Shown in pieces: positions 34,335 to 41,932 of a stretch of 64,000 nt of DNA (position 1 is its first letter; the number at the start of each line of letters is the position of its first letter). A model generated the notes under the pieces. That model made no database searches. It was not told the DNA's origin and was given only the letters and a program-made list of their open reading frames with translations. The DNA is from Streptomyces sp. NBS 14/10 (GTDB lineage: Bacteria; Actinomycetota; Actinomycetes; Streptomycetales; Streptomycetaceae): positions 62,001 to 126,000 of the forward strand of contig NZ_NCSM01000056.1 of the NCBI RefSeq assembly GCF_002224125.1. Direction: 5' to 3'. The translations under genes and the position numbers were made by a program.

Positions 34335-35720
34335 ATGAGCGACCACCTCCCCCGTATCACCCCCGCCCAGCGCCGCGCCCGCCTCGGGCGGCGGCATCTG
34401 CTGGCCCCGTCCGCGCGGGCGGCACGCGTCGAGGCCGTGGCGGACGCGGTCGTCGGGCTGCATGCGACCGATCCGGCCACCGTCTATCTGTCCGCGTGCG
34501 CGCGGCTGCGGGAGCCGGGGGCCGGGGAGGTGGAGCGGGCGCTGTACGAGGATGTCTCGCTGGTCAAGCTGTTGAGCATGCGGCGCACGATCTTCGCCGT
34601 CACGACCGAACTCGCGCCGGTCGTCGGCTCGTCCACCGCGCGGGCGATCGCGGTCCGGGAGCGGGCCACGCTGCTGAAGCATCTGCGGGAGCGCGCCGAG
34701 GAGCACTGGGACGAGGCGCGGCTGGCCGAGGTGGAGAAGGCCGTACTGGCGGCGGTGGCCGAACGGGGCGAGGCGACGACCGCCGAGGTGGCCGAGGACG
34801 TGCCCGCGCTGCGGGAGCGGATCGTGATGGCGCCCGGCAAGCCGTACGCGGCCCGGCAGACCGTCGGCAGCCGGCTGCTGCGCCTGCTCGCCTCCGATGG
34901 CCACCTGCGCCGCTGCCGCCCGCGCGGCTCCTGGACCAGCAGCCTCTACCCCTGGGCCCTGGTCCCGCCGCTCCCCGACCTGCCCGTCCGCGAGGCGAAG
35001 GCCGAACTGGCCCGCCGCTGGCTGGCCGCGTACGGTCCGGCGACCGAGGCCGATCTGAAGTGGTGGACGGGGTGGACGGTGACCGACACCCGGCGCGCGC
35101 TGGCCGACATCGGCGCGCAGGGTGTGACGCTGGCGGAGGGGCCGGGGTACGTGGTGCCAGGAGATGTGCCCGGGGACGCCGAGCCGTTGACGGACGGCGG
35201 ACCGTTGGCGGGCGGGGAGCCCGTGGCGGACGGCGAACCGGTGGCGGACGGCGAGCCATTGGCGGGCGGGGAGCCGGCAGCGGGCAGGGAGCCCGCGGCG
35301 GACGGCGAGCCGTTGGCGGGCGAGTCGCCCGTGGCGGACAGATCGCCGGCAGCGGGCGAGTCGCCCGTGGCGGGCCGGTCGCCACTGGCCGACGACGAGC
35401 CGTGGGCCGCGTTGCTGCCCGGGCTCGACCCGACCGCCATGGGCTGGCAGGCCCGCGGCTGGTACCTCGACCCCGACCATGTGAAGCCGCTCTTCGACGG
35501 CAGCGGCAACATCGGCCCCACCGTGTGGTGGAACGGCCGCATCGTCGGCGGCTGGGCCCAGCGCGCGAACGGCGAGGTGGTCTGGCGCGCGCTCACCGAC
35601 GTGGGCCGGGAGGCGACGGCCGCCGTGGCGGCGGAGGCGGCGCGGCTGAGCGGTTGGCTGGGGGAGGTCCGGGTCACCCCCCGGTTCCGTACGCCGCTGG
35701 AGCGCGATTTGGCATCGTAG
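34335..35720 (+). CDS. HTH_42 (AlkZ/YcaQ-like) winged-helix protein with repeat insertion
   Basis: Protein of 461 residues of the winged-helix DNA-binding family that includes the DNA glycosylase AlkZ and many unassigned actinobacterial relatives. Family features are VVGLHATDPATVYLSACARL, RRTIFAVTTELAPVV, RWLAAYGPATEADLKWWTGW and GWYLDPDHVKPLF. About residues 278-357 are not part of the usual fold: they form a low-complexity tract of about twelve six-residue units ([GD]GEPLA-like) encoded by an 18-nt minisatellite, inserted before WAALLPGLDPTAMGW. Enzyme activity is uncertain; many relatives lack the AlkZ catalytic QxD/QxQ motif. Confidence 0.85.
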   Translation: MSDHLPRITPAQRRARLGRRHLLAPSARAARVEAVADAVVGLHATDPATVYLSACARLREPGAGEVERALYEDVSLVKLLSMRRTIFAVTTELAPVVGSSTARAIAVRERATLLKHLRERAEEHWDEARLAEVEKAVLAAVAERGEATTAEVAEDVPALRERIVMAPGKPYAARQTVGSRLLRLLASDGHLRRCRPRGSWTSSLYPWALVPPLPDLPVREAKAELARRWLAAYGPATEADLKWWTGWTVTDTRRALADIGAQGVTLAEGPGYVVPGDVPGDAEPLTDGGPLAGGEPVADGEPVADGEPLAGGEPAAGREPAADGEPLAGESPVADRSPAAGESPVAGRSPLADDEPWAALLPGLDPTAMGWQARGWYLDPDHVKPLFDGSGNIGPTVWWNGRIVGGWAQRANGEVVWRALTDVGREATAAVAAEAARLSGWLGEVRVTPRFRTPLERDLAS

Positions 35721-35736
35721 CCGCGTGCGCCCGACC

Positions 35737-36636
35737 TCAGTCCGTTGTCCCGGTGGCCAGTTCACACGCGCGTACATACTCCCGCACCAGCGGGCGGCGG
35801 TCGTCGGCGCGCCAGGCCAGGGCGAAGCGGCTGGGCGAGATGCCCCGCACCACCCGGGTGACGACTCCGCCGAGGGTGATCAGCGGGGTGTTCCCGGCCG
35901 CCAGCAGGACCACTCCGAGACCCGCGACAAGTGCCTCGTACGTCTCCTCGGTGCTTGCCACCTCCGCGCCGACGCGGGCCGGCTTCCCGCCGCGGGCGTC
36001 GGTGGCGAGCCAGTAGTCCCGCAGCGGCCCGGCGCTGTCGGGCAGGGCGAGGAACGGCTCGTCCAGCAGGTCGGTGAAGTCGATGATCTCCCTGTCGGCG
36101 AGTGGATGAGTATCGGCCATGGCGACCAGCCGGGGTTCCTCGGCGACCACCACCCACCGGTAGCGGGACGGATCGGGCAGCGGCAGCCAGACGAACGCCG
36201 CGTCGCATGTGCCGTCGGCGAGCCCGGCGGTCGAGTCCTGCCAGGGCACCTGGCGAAGTACGAGGCGGGCATCGGGGCGCGCGGCGGTGAAGCGGGAGCG
36301 GATCGCCGGCAGCACGCCCCCGCGCCCCGGGCTGGTGCTCATCCCCACGACGAGACGGCCCGCCTGGTCGGCCATGACCCGGGCGACTGCCTCCTGGGCC
36401 GCCTCCCACTCGGCGAGAATGCGCTGAGCATGCGGCAGCAGCGCCGCACCGACCGCGCTCAGCCGCACTTCGCGCCGGTCGCGCTCGAACAACGCGGCCC
36501 CCACCTGCTTCTCCAGCATCCTGATCTGCTTGCTCAGCGCGGGCTGCGAGACGTACAGCCGCTCGGCCGCGCGCGTGAAGTGCAACTCCTCGGCCACTGC
36601 GGCGAAGTACCTCAGGTCCCGTCCGTGAACGTCCAT
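35737..36636 (-). CDS. LysR-family transcriptional regulator
   Basis: Regulator of 299 residues. The N-terminal winged helix is textbook: RDLRYFAAVAEELHFTRAAE, RLYVSQPALSKQIRMLEKQV (residues 5-45). The periplasmic-binding-like effector domain runs from about 90 to the end. It is divergent from the SDR gene at 36738 (101 bp gap), the usual arrangement for a LysR activator and its target. The gap contains a TTG-N6-CAA dyad (36661-36672) compatible with a T-N11-A LysR box, but this is weak. Confidence 0.93.
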   Translation of the reverse strand: MDVHGRDLRYFAAVAEELHFTRAAERLYVSQPALSKQIRMLEKQVGAALFERDRREVRLSAVGAALLPHAQRILAEWEAAQEAVARVMADQAGRLVVGMSTSPGRGGVLPAIRSRFTAARPDARLVLRQVPWQDSTAGLADGTCDAAFVWLPLPDPSRYRWVVVAEEPRLVAMADTHPLADREIIDFTDLLDEPFLALPDSAGPLRDYWLATDARGGKPARVGAEVASTEETYEALVAGLGVVLLAAGNTPLITLGGVVTRVVRGISPSRFALAWRADDRRPLVREYVRACELATGTTD

Positions 36637-36737
36637 AACGATCGGCTATCACAGCAGGTCTTGGACGTGCAAACGGTATGCCCCGCAAGGTGGTGCACAC
36701 ACGGACCGCCGAGAACAGAAGATCAGAGGAGACGGAC

Positions 36738-37574
36738 ATGAACAGGGTATGGCTGGTCACCGGGGCGAGCAGCGGGTTCGGCCGGGCGATCGCCGAAGCG
36801 GCGGTGGCCGCGGGCGACATCGTGGTCGCCGCCGCCCGCCGTACGGCGCTGCTCGACGATCTGGTCGCCGCGCACCCGGACCAGGTCGAGGCCCTACCGC
36901 TGGACGTCACCGACATCGCGGGCGTCCAAGCCGCGGTCGACGGCGTGGCGGCCCGGCACGGCCGGATCGACGTCCTGGTCAACAACGCCGGGCGGGGCAT
37001 GGTGGGGGCGGTCGAGGAGACCACCGACGCGGAGCTGCGGGACCTGATGGACCTGCACTTCTTCGGCCCGGCCGCGCTCACCCGGGCCGCGCTGCCGCAT
37101 ATGCGCCGCCGGGGCTCGGGCGCCGTCGTGCAGCTGACCAGCATGGGTGGGCGGTTCGCCTTCGCCGGGGTCGGCGCCTACTGCGCCACCAAGTTCGCCC
37201 TGGAGGGGCTCTCCGAGGCCTTGGCCGCCGAGGTCGCCCCGCACGGCATCCGGGTGCTGATCATCGAGCCCGGCGCGTTCCGTACCGGCTTCGCCGGCAC
37301 CGCGGCACTGCGGCCCGCCACGGCTGCCCTGGACGCCTACCAGGACACCGTGGGCCCCGTCCTTTCCGGGCTCCCGGGCGGAAGCGGCCAGGAACCCGGG
37401 GACCCGGCCAAGGCCGCGGCCGCCATCCTCACCGCTCTGGACGCCGACGAACCGCCGCTGCGTCTGCCGCTCGGCAACGACGCCGCCGACGCGATCGGCG
37501 ACCACCTCGACCGTGCCCGCACCGAACTCCGCTCCTGGGAAAAGCTCATCCGCTCCACCGACTTCGACGACTGA
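36738..37574 (+). CDS. Short-chain dehydrogenase/reductase
   Basis: Classical SDR of 278 residues. The cofactor motif is VTGASSGFGRAIAE (about 6-19), NNAGRG lies near residue 84, the catalytic serine is in VVQLTSMGG and the YxxxK pair is in GAYCATKFALEGL (about 147-151). NADP preference is suggested by the Arg after the second strand (AAARR). Many close relatives are annotated only as oxidoreductases; the substrate is unknown. GAGGAG precedes the ATG. Regulation by the divergent LysR protein is likely. Confidence 0.9.
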   Translation: MNRVWLVTGASSGFGRAIAEAAVAAGDIVVAAARRTALLDDLVAAHPDQVEALPLDVTDIAGVQAAVDGVAARHGRIDVLVNNAGRGMVGAVEETTDAELRDLMDLHFFGPAALTRAALPHMRRRGSGAVVQLTSMGGRFAFAGVGAYCATKFALEGLSEALAAEVAPHGIRVLIIEPGAFRTGFAGTAALRPATAALDAYQDTVGPVLSGLPGGSGQEPGDPAKAAAAILTALDADEPPLRLPLGNDAADAIGDHLDRARTELRSWEKLIRSTDFDD

Positions 37575-37648
37575 CACCTTGACACTGCCACGGGACGGAT
37601 ACTGGGGCAGGCAGGCGTGAGGTGCGGGGGATAACCCCCTCCCCCCGG

Positions 37649-37680
37649 TCCACCGATCGGTGGAGGGCAGGTTCAACCTG
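37649..37680. promoter_or_regulatory. Candidate operators upstream of the MMPL-two-component operon
   Basis: TCCACCGATCGGTGGA (37649-37664) is a perfect 16-bp palindrome. Three bases later CAGGTT-C-AACCTG (37668-37680) is a second perfect dyad. They lie 45-76 bp before the MMPL gene start. The response regulator encoded at the end of the operon is the obvious candidate binder. Confidence 0.55.
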
Positions 37681-37724
37681 ACGCCTCTGTCCGCCAAACC
37701 CCCTGCTCAGCCAGGCTTTCAGGC

Positions 37725-39950
37725 ATGAAATCACTTACTGTGCGGGTGGCTCGCTGGAGCGCGCTCCACCCCTGGCGGGCGGTTGTCGGATGGCTTGTGT
37801 TCGTGGCGCTGTGCCTGGTCGTCGGCGGGGCCGTCGGCATCAACAGCGCCAAGACGGCGGACTACCGCGTCGGCGAGGCGGGCCGGGCCGAGGCCATGGC
37901 GGCCGAGGGGCATCTGGAGCGCCGGTCCACTGAGCAGGTGTTGATCTCCGCCCGTTCCGGCGCCCTCGACAGCCGGGTCGACAAGCAGGCCGCCGAGGCG
38001 GCAGCCCGGGACCTCACGGCGCGGATGAAGTCACTGCCCGAGGTCGCGAGCGTGGCCGCGCCGCTGTGGTCCGGCGACGGCCGGATCCTCATGGTCGAGG
38101 TGGCCATCAAGGGCGAGGAGCTGGACGCGGACGCCAAGGTCGGCGCGCTGGTCGCACAGACGGCCGCCGTCCAGAAGTCCCACTCCCGGCTGCTGATCGA
38201 GGAGACCGGAAGTCCCTCCACAAGCAAGGGGGTCGATCAGCAGCGCGACGACGACCTGGCGCTGTCCGAGGCGATCACACTTCCGGTCACGCTGATCACG
38301 CTGCTGGTGGTCTTCGGTTCGGTCGTCATGGCCGCGGTGCCGCTGCTGCTCGCCCTGTCGTCGATCGCGGCGGCGATCGGTCTGTCGATGGTGGTCTCGC
38401 ACCTGTCCCCCGACGTCGGGGTCGGCACGAACGTCATCCTGATGATCGGTCTCGCGGTCGGCGTCGACTACACGCTCTTCTACCTCAAGCGGGAGCGCGA
38501 GGAGCGGGCCCGCGGCGGCGGCCGGTTGAGCGCCGAGGCGCTGGTGGAGCTGGCGGCGGCCACCTCGGGTCATGCGGTGGTGGTGTCGGGTCTTGCGGTC
38601 GTCGCCTCCACCGCGACGCTGTATCTGGCCTCCGACGTGATCTTCTCCTCGCTCGCCACCGGCACCATCGTGGTCGTCCTGGTCGCCGTGGCCAGCTCCC
38701 TGACGGCGCTGCCCGCGCTGCTGGTCGTACTCGGCAAGCGGGCGGAGCGCAGGGCACGGCGCCGGGCGGAGCGTGGTAAGCCGGCCCGGCGGGCGCGCGG
38801 CGAGGGCGGCGGCCGGATCTGGGCGGCGCTGTTGCGGCCCGCCGCCCGGCATCCCCTCGCCACGCTCTGCGTCTCGGCTCTCGCGCTGCTCGCCCTCGTC
38901 CTTCCGCTGACGGGGCTGAAGATCACGGAGATGAGCCGGGACACCCACTCCCGCGAGATCCCCGCGATGCGGGTGTACGACCGTCTCAACGAGGCGTTTC
39001 CGGAGCAGAGGGTCACACACGACGTCGTCGTACGCGCCGACGCCTCGCGCACCCGTGAGGTCACCGGGGCGCTGCGCGACCTCGCCGAGCGGGCCGACCG
39101 GGATCCGCTGTTCGCCGACGGCTCGCGGATCGTGACGTCGGCCGACCACCGGATCAGCGTGCTGCGGCTGAAGGTGCCGTATCTCGGCAACTCCCGTCAG
39201 GCCAAGACATCCCTGGACCATCTGCGCCACGACTATCTGCCCGCCACCGTCGGCCGGATCGCGGGCGCGGAGTACGGGGTCAGCGGTGACGTCGCCCGCT
39301 ACGCCGACTATCCCGCACACCAGAACAGCAAACTGCCCCTGGTGATCGGCGCGTTGCTGCTGGTGACGTTCGCGATGACCGTGTACGCCTTCCGTTCCGC
39401 GGTGCTCGGTCTGATCGGTGTCGTACTGAACCTGCTGTCGGCCGCGGCCGCGCTCGGGCTGCTCGTCCTCGTCTTCCAGGGCACCTGGGCCGAGGGGCTG
39501 CTGGACTTCCACTCCACCGGCTCGATCGGATCGCGCGTCCCGCTCTTCCTCTTCGTGATCCTCTTCGGGCTCTCCATGGACTACCAGGTGTTCGTGGTCA
39601 GCCGGATCAGGGAGGCCGTGCTCGCCGGCGTTCCCACCCGGCAGGCGGTGCTGGACGGTCTCCGTACCTCGGCGAGCGTGGTCACCAGCGCCGCGGTCGT
39701 GATGACGACCGTGTTCGTGAGCTTCGTCTTCCTGCACATCATCGAGATGAAGCAGATCGGCTTCGTGCTGGCGGCGGCCGTGCTGCTGGACGCCTTCGTC
39801 GTACGGATCATGGTTCTGCCCTCGGCCCTGCTGCTGCTCGGCGAGGCGACCTGGTGGCCGTCGCGGCCGGGGCCGTCGCGGACGCGGGGGCAGGCCGCGG
39901 CCGTGCCGGGGCCCGCGGACCGTGAGCACCCGGTGGTCGACGTACGTTGA
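37725..39950 (+). CDS. MMPL-family (RND superfamily) transporter
   Basis: Membrane transporter of 741 residues with the MMPL layout: one helix near residue 20, a large extracytoplasmic loop, five helices (about 185-345), a second loop, and five helices (about 545-720). Family marks include GVGTNVILMIGLAVGVDYTL and LFVILFGLSMDYQVFVVSRI, with the proton-relay Asp-Tyr pairs in both. Actinobacterial MMPL proteins export lipids, siderophores or antibiotics, and the cargo cannot be told here. A two-component system follows directly, its kinase start lying within 10 bp of this stop. Confidence 0.93.
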   Translation: MKSLTVRVARWSALHPWRAVVGWLVFVALCLVVGGAVGINSAKTADYRVGEAGRAEAMAAEGHLERRSTEQVLISARSGALDSRVDKQAAEAAARDLTARMKSLPEVASVAAPLWSGDGRILMVEVAIKGEELDADAKVGALVAQTAAVQKSHSRLLIEETGSPSTSKGVDQQRDDDLALSEAITLPVTLITLLVVFGSVVMAAVPLLLALSSIAAAIGLSMVVSHLSPDVGVGTNVILMIGLAVGVDYTLFYLKREREERARGGGRLSAEALVELAAATSGHAVVVSGLAVVASTATLYLASDVIFSSLATGTIVVVLVAVASSLTALPALLVVLGKRAERRARRRAERGKPARRARGEGGGRIWAALLRPAARHPLATLCVSALALLALVLPLTGLKITEMSRDTHSREIPAMRVYDRLNEAFPEQRVTHDVVVRADASRTREVTGALRDLAERADRDPLFADGSRIVTSADHRISVLRLKVPYLGNSRQAKTSLDHLRHDYLPATVGRIAGAEYGVSGDVARYADYPAHQNSKLPLVIGALLLVTFAMTVYAFRSAVLGLIGVVLNLLSAAAALGLLVLVFQGTWAEGLLDFHSTGSIGSRVPLFLFVILFGLSMDYQVFVVSRIREAVLAGVPTRQAVLDGLRTSASVVTSAAVVMTTVFVSFVFLHIIEMKQIGFVLAAAVLLDAFVVRIMVLPSALLLLGEATWWPSRPGPSRTRGQAAAVPGPADREHPVVDVR

Positions 39951-39955
39951 TCGGT

Positions 39956-41188
39956 ATGACTGCTCTCGCCGGACCCTCCGCCGACGCCTTCTGGGCCGCG
40001 TCGCTGCGCCGCTGGAACGCGGTGTGCTGGGTGCTGTTCGCGGCGATGGCCGTCGGGCTCGCCGCGATGGACCGGCCCGGCGGGAGCAGATACGGGGCGC
40101 TGGCGCTGCTCGGCTGTGTGGTGCTGTGCTACGCGCTCCTGGACCGCTTCCCCGGCAATCCCGTCGTACGGCCGCATGTCTACCTCTCGGTGCTGGTGCT
40201 CGCGCTCGGCGGGCTGGCGTATCTGCGCAGCAGCTATGCGGCGCTGTTCATGGTGACGCTGCCGCACTACTGGATGTTCGGGCGGACCCCCAGGGCCTCC
40301 ATGGGGTTCCTGGGTCTGGCCACCGCCGCGACGCTGGCGGGGAGCTGGTGGCGGCAGGGCTGGTCGCTGGAGTTCTTCAGCGAGACGGTGGTGTCCACCC
40401 TGATCGTGGTGGCCGTCGGGGTCCTGATCGGGCTGTGGGCCCACTCGGTGGTCGCCCAGAGCACCGAACGGGCCCGGCTGATCGTCGAACTGGAGCGGAC
40501 CCAGGCGGAGCTGTCCGAGGCGCATCAGCGCCAGGGGGCGGCGGACGAACGGGAGCGGATGGCGCGGGACATCCACGACACCCTCGCACAGGGCTTCGCG
40601 TCGATCGTCGTGCTCGCGGAGGCGGCCCGGGCCGGGCTCGCCGCCGATCCGGCGCGCAGCGCCCAGCAGCTGCGCTCGATCGAGTCGACGGCCCGCGAGA
40701 ACCTGGCCGAGGCGCGGGAGCTGGTGGGCTCGGCGCAGCGGCAGGACGGTGCGGCGGCCGGCTCCGTGGCGCGGACGCTGCGCCGTATCCTCGACCGCTT
40801 CGCGGAGGACACCGGGCTCACGGTGGCCGCCGACCTGGCGGACGTCGGCTGCGACCAGCAGACCCGGATCGCGTTGCTGCGCTGCACCCAGGAGTCCCTG
40901 GCCAACGTCCGCAAACACGCACGGGCGTCCACGGTCGGGGTGATCCTGACCCGCCGGCCGTACGGGGTGGAGCTGGAGGTCACCGACGACGGCACCGGTT
41001 TCGTTCCGGAGGAGTCGGCGGGCTTCGGGCTCGACGGGATGCGTAAACGCCTGGCGGAACTGGGCGGCCGGCTGACGGTCACCAGCTCGGTCGGCGACGG
41101 GACCCGGATCCTGGCGGTGATTCAGCTGGAGACACAGCTGGAGACACCTCTGGAGACACAGAGCGAAGCGCGCGAGGGGATCGGATGA
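39956..41188 (+). CDS. Sensor histidine kinase (HisKA_3), partner of MMPL operon
   Basis: Histidine kinase of 410 residues. Four to six helices (about 20-165) form the sensor. The phospho-acceptor is in ERMARDIHDTLAQGFASIVV (about residue 205). The ATPase domain has TQESLANVRKHARAS, VTDDGTGF and GFGLDGMRKRLAELGG. The last residues contain (QLET)3, encoded by a 12-nt tandem repeat. ATG at 39956 is chosen; a TTG at 39947 overlapping the MMPL stop is possible. It is coupled to the response regulator by ATGA. Confidence 0.92.
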   Translation: MTALAGPSADAFWAASLRRWNAVCWVLFAAMAVGLAAMDRPGGSRYGALALLGCVVLCYALLDRFPGNPVVRPHVYLSVLVLALGGLAYLRSSYAALFMVTLPHYWMFGRTPRASMGFLGLATAATLAGSWWRQGWSLEFFSETVVSTLIVVAVGVLIGLWAHSVVAQSTERARLIVELERTQAELSEAHQRQGAADERERMARDIHDTLAQGFASIVVLAEAARAGLAADPARSAQQLRSIESTARENLAEARELVGSAQRQDGAAAGSVARTLRRILDRFAEDTGLTVAADLADVGCDQQTRIALLRCTQESLANVRKHARASTVGVILTRRPYGVELEVTDDGTGFVPEESAGFGLDGMRKRLAELGGRLTVTSSVGDGTRILAVIQLETQLETPLETQSEAREGIG

Positions 41189-41823
41189 GCGGCGAACGGG
41201 TTCGGGTGATCGTGGTGGACGACCACACCGTGATGCGGGCGGGCGTGGTCGCCCTGCTCGCCGGTGAGGACGGCATCGAGATCGTCGGGGAGGCGGGGGA
41301 CGGCAGGGCGGCCCTCGAACTCGTCGAGCGGTACGACCCCGATGTCGCGCTCGTCGATCTGCGGATGCCGGTGCTCGACGGTGTGGGGGCGACCGCCGAA
41401 ATCGTCGCCCGGCATCCGCGCACCCGGGTGCTGATCCTGACGACGTACGACACCGACCAGGACATCGAGCGCGGTGTGGAGGCGGGTGCCATCGGCTATC
41501 TCCTCAAGGACACCACCCGCGAACAGCTCGCCGACGCGATCCGCTCGGCGGCGCGCGGTGAGACGGTCCTCGCGCCCCGGGTGGCCGAGAAGCTGATCGC
41601 GCGTATGCGCCGCCCGGTCCAGGACCCGCTGACCGCGCGCGAGACCGATGTGCTGGGCGCCGTGGCGGACGGCCTGACCAACGCCGAGATCGGCAAGCGC
41701 CTCGTCATCACGGAGGCCACGGTCAAGACCCATCTGCTGCGCCTGTTCGCCAAGCTCGATGTGAACGACCGGACGCGCGCGGTGGTGGTGGCGCTGGAGC
41801 GGGGGCTGCTGCGGCGGCCCTAG
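41185..41823 (+). CDS. LuxR/NarL-family response regulator
   Basis: Response regulator of 212 residues. The receiver shows VIVVDDHTVMRAGV, the phospho-aspartate in DVALVDLRMPVLDG and the lysine in GYLLKDTTRE. The LuxR helix-turn-helix reads LTARETDVLGAVADGLTNAE and IGKRLVITEATVKTHLLRLF. It overlaps the kinase gene by 4 bp. It probably controls the MMPL transporter of the same operon, perhaps through the 37649 palindrome. Confidence 0.94.
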   Translation: MSGERVRVIVVDDHTVMRAGVVALLAGEDGIEIVGEAGDGRAALELVERYDPDVALVDLRMPVLDGVGATAEIVARHPRTRVLILTTYDTDQDIERGVEAGAIGYLLKDTTREQLADAIRSAARGETVLAPRVAEKLIARMRRPVQDPLTARETDVLGAVADGLTNAEIGKRLVITEATVKTHLLRLFAKLDVNDRTRAVVVALERGLLRRP

Positions 41824-41932
41824 GGCACGTACCAGTGCCTGCCGCATCGGGCACGGTGGATTGCCGGGCGGCTGTCGGACGCTTCTGTGACCATGGTCCG
41901 GACTCCCGAAGTCCCCTGCTGTGGAAGGTCCG

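Noticed and set aside
36661..36672. TTG-N6-CAA as a LysR T-N11-A box
   Set aside because: The motif is too degenerate to call as a feature on its own; it is mentioned only in the LysR entry.
37755..37768. A second copy of TGGAGCGCGCTCCA
   Set aside because: It lies inside the start of the MMPL coding sequence with no -35/-10 pair at MerR spacing, so it is read as coincidence.
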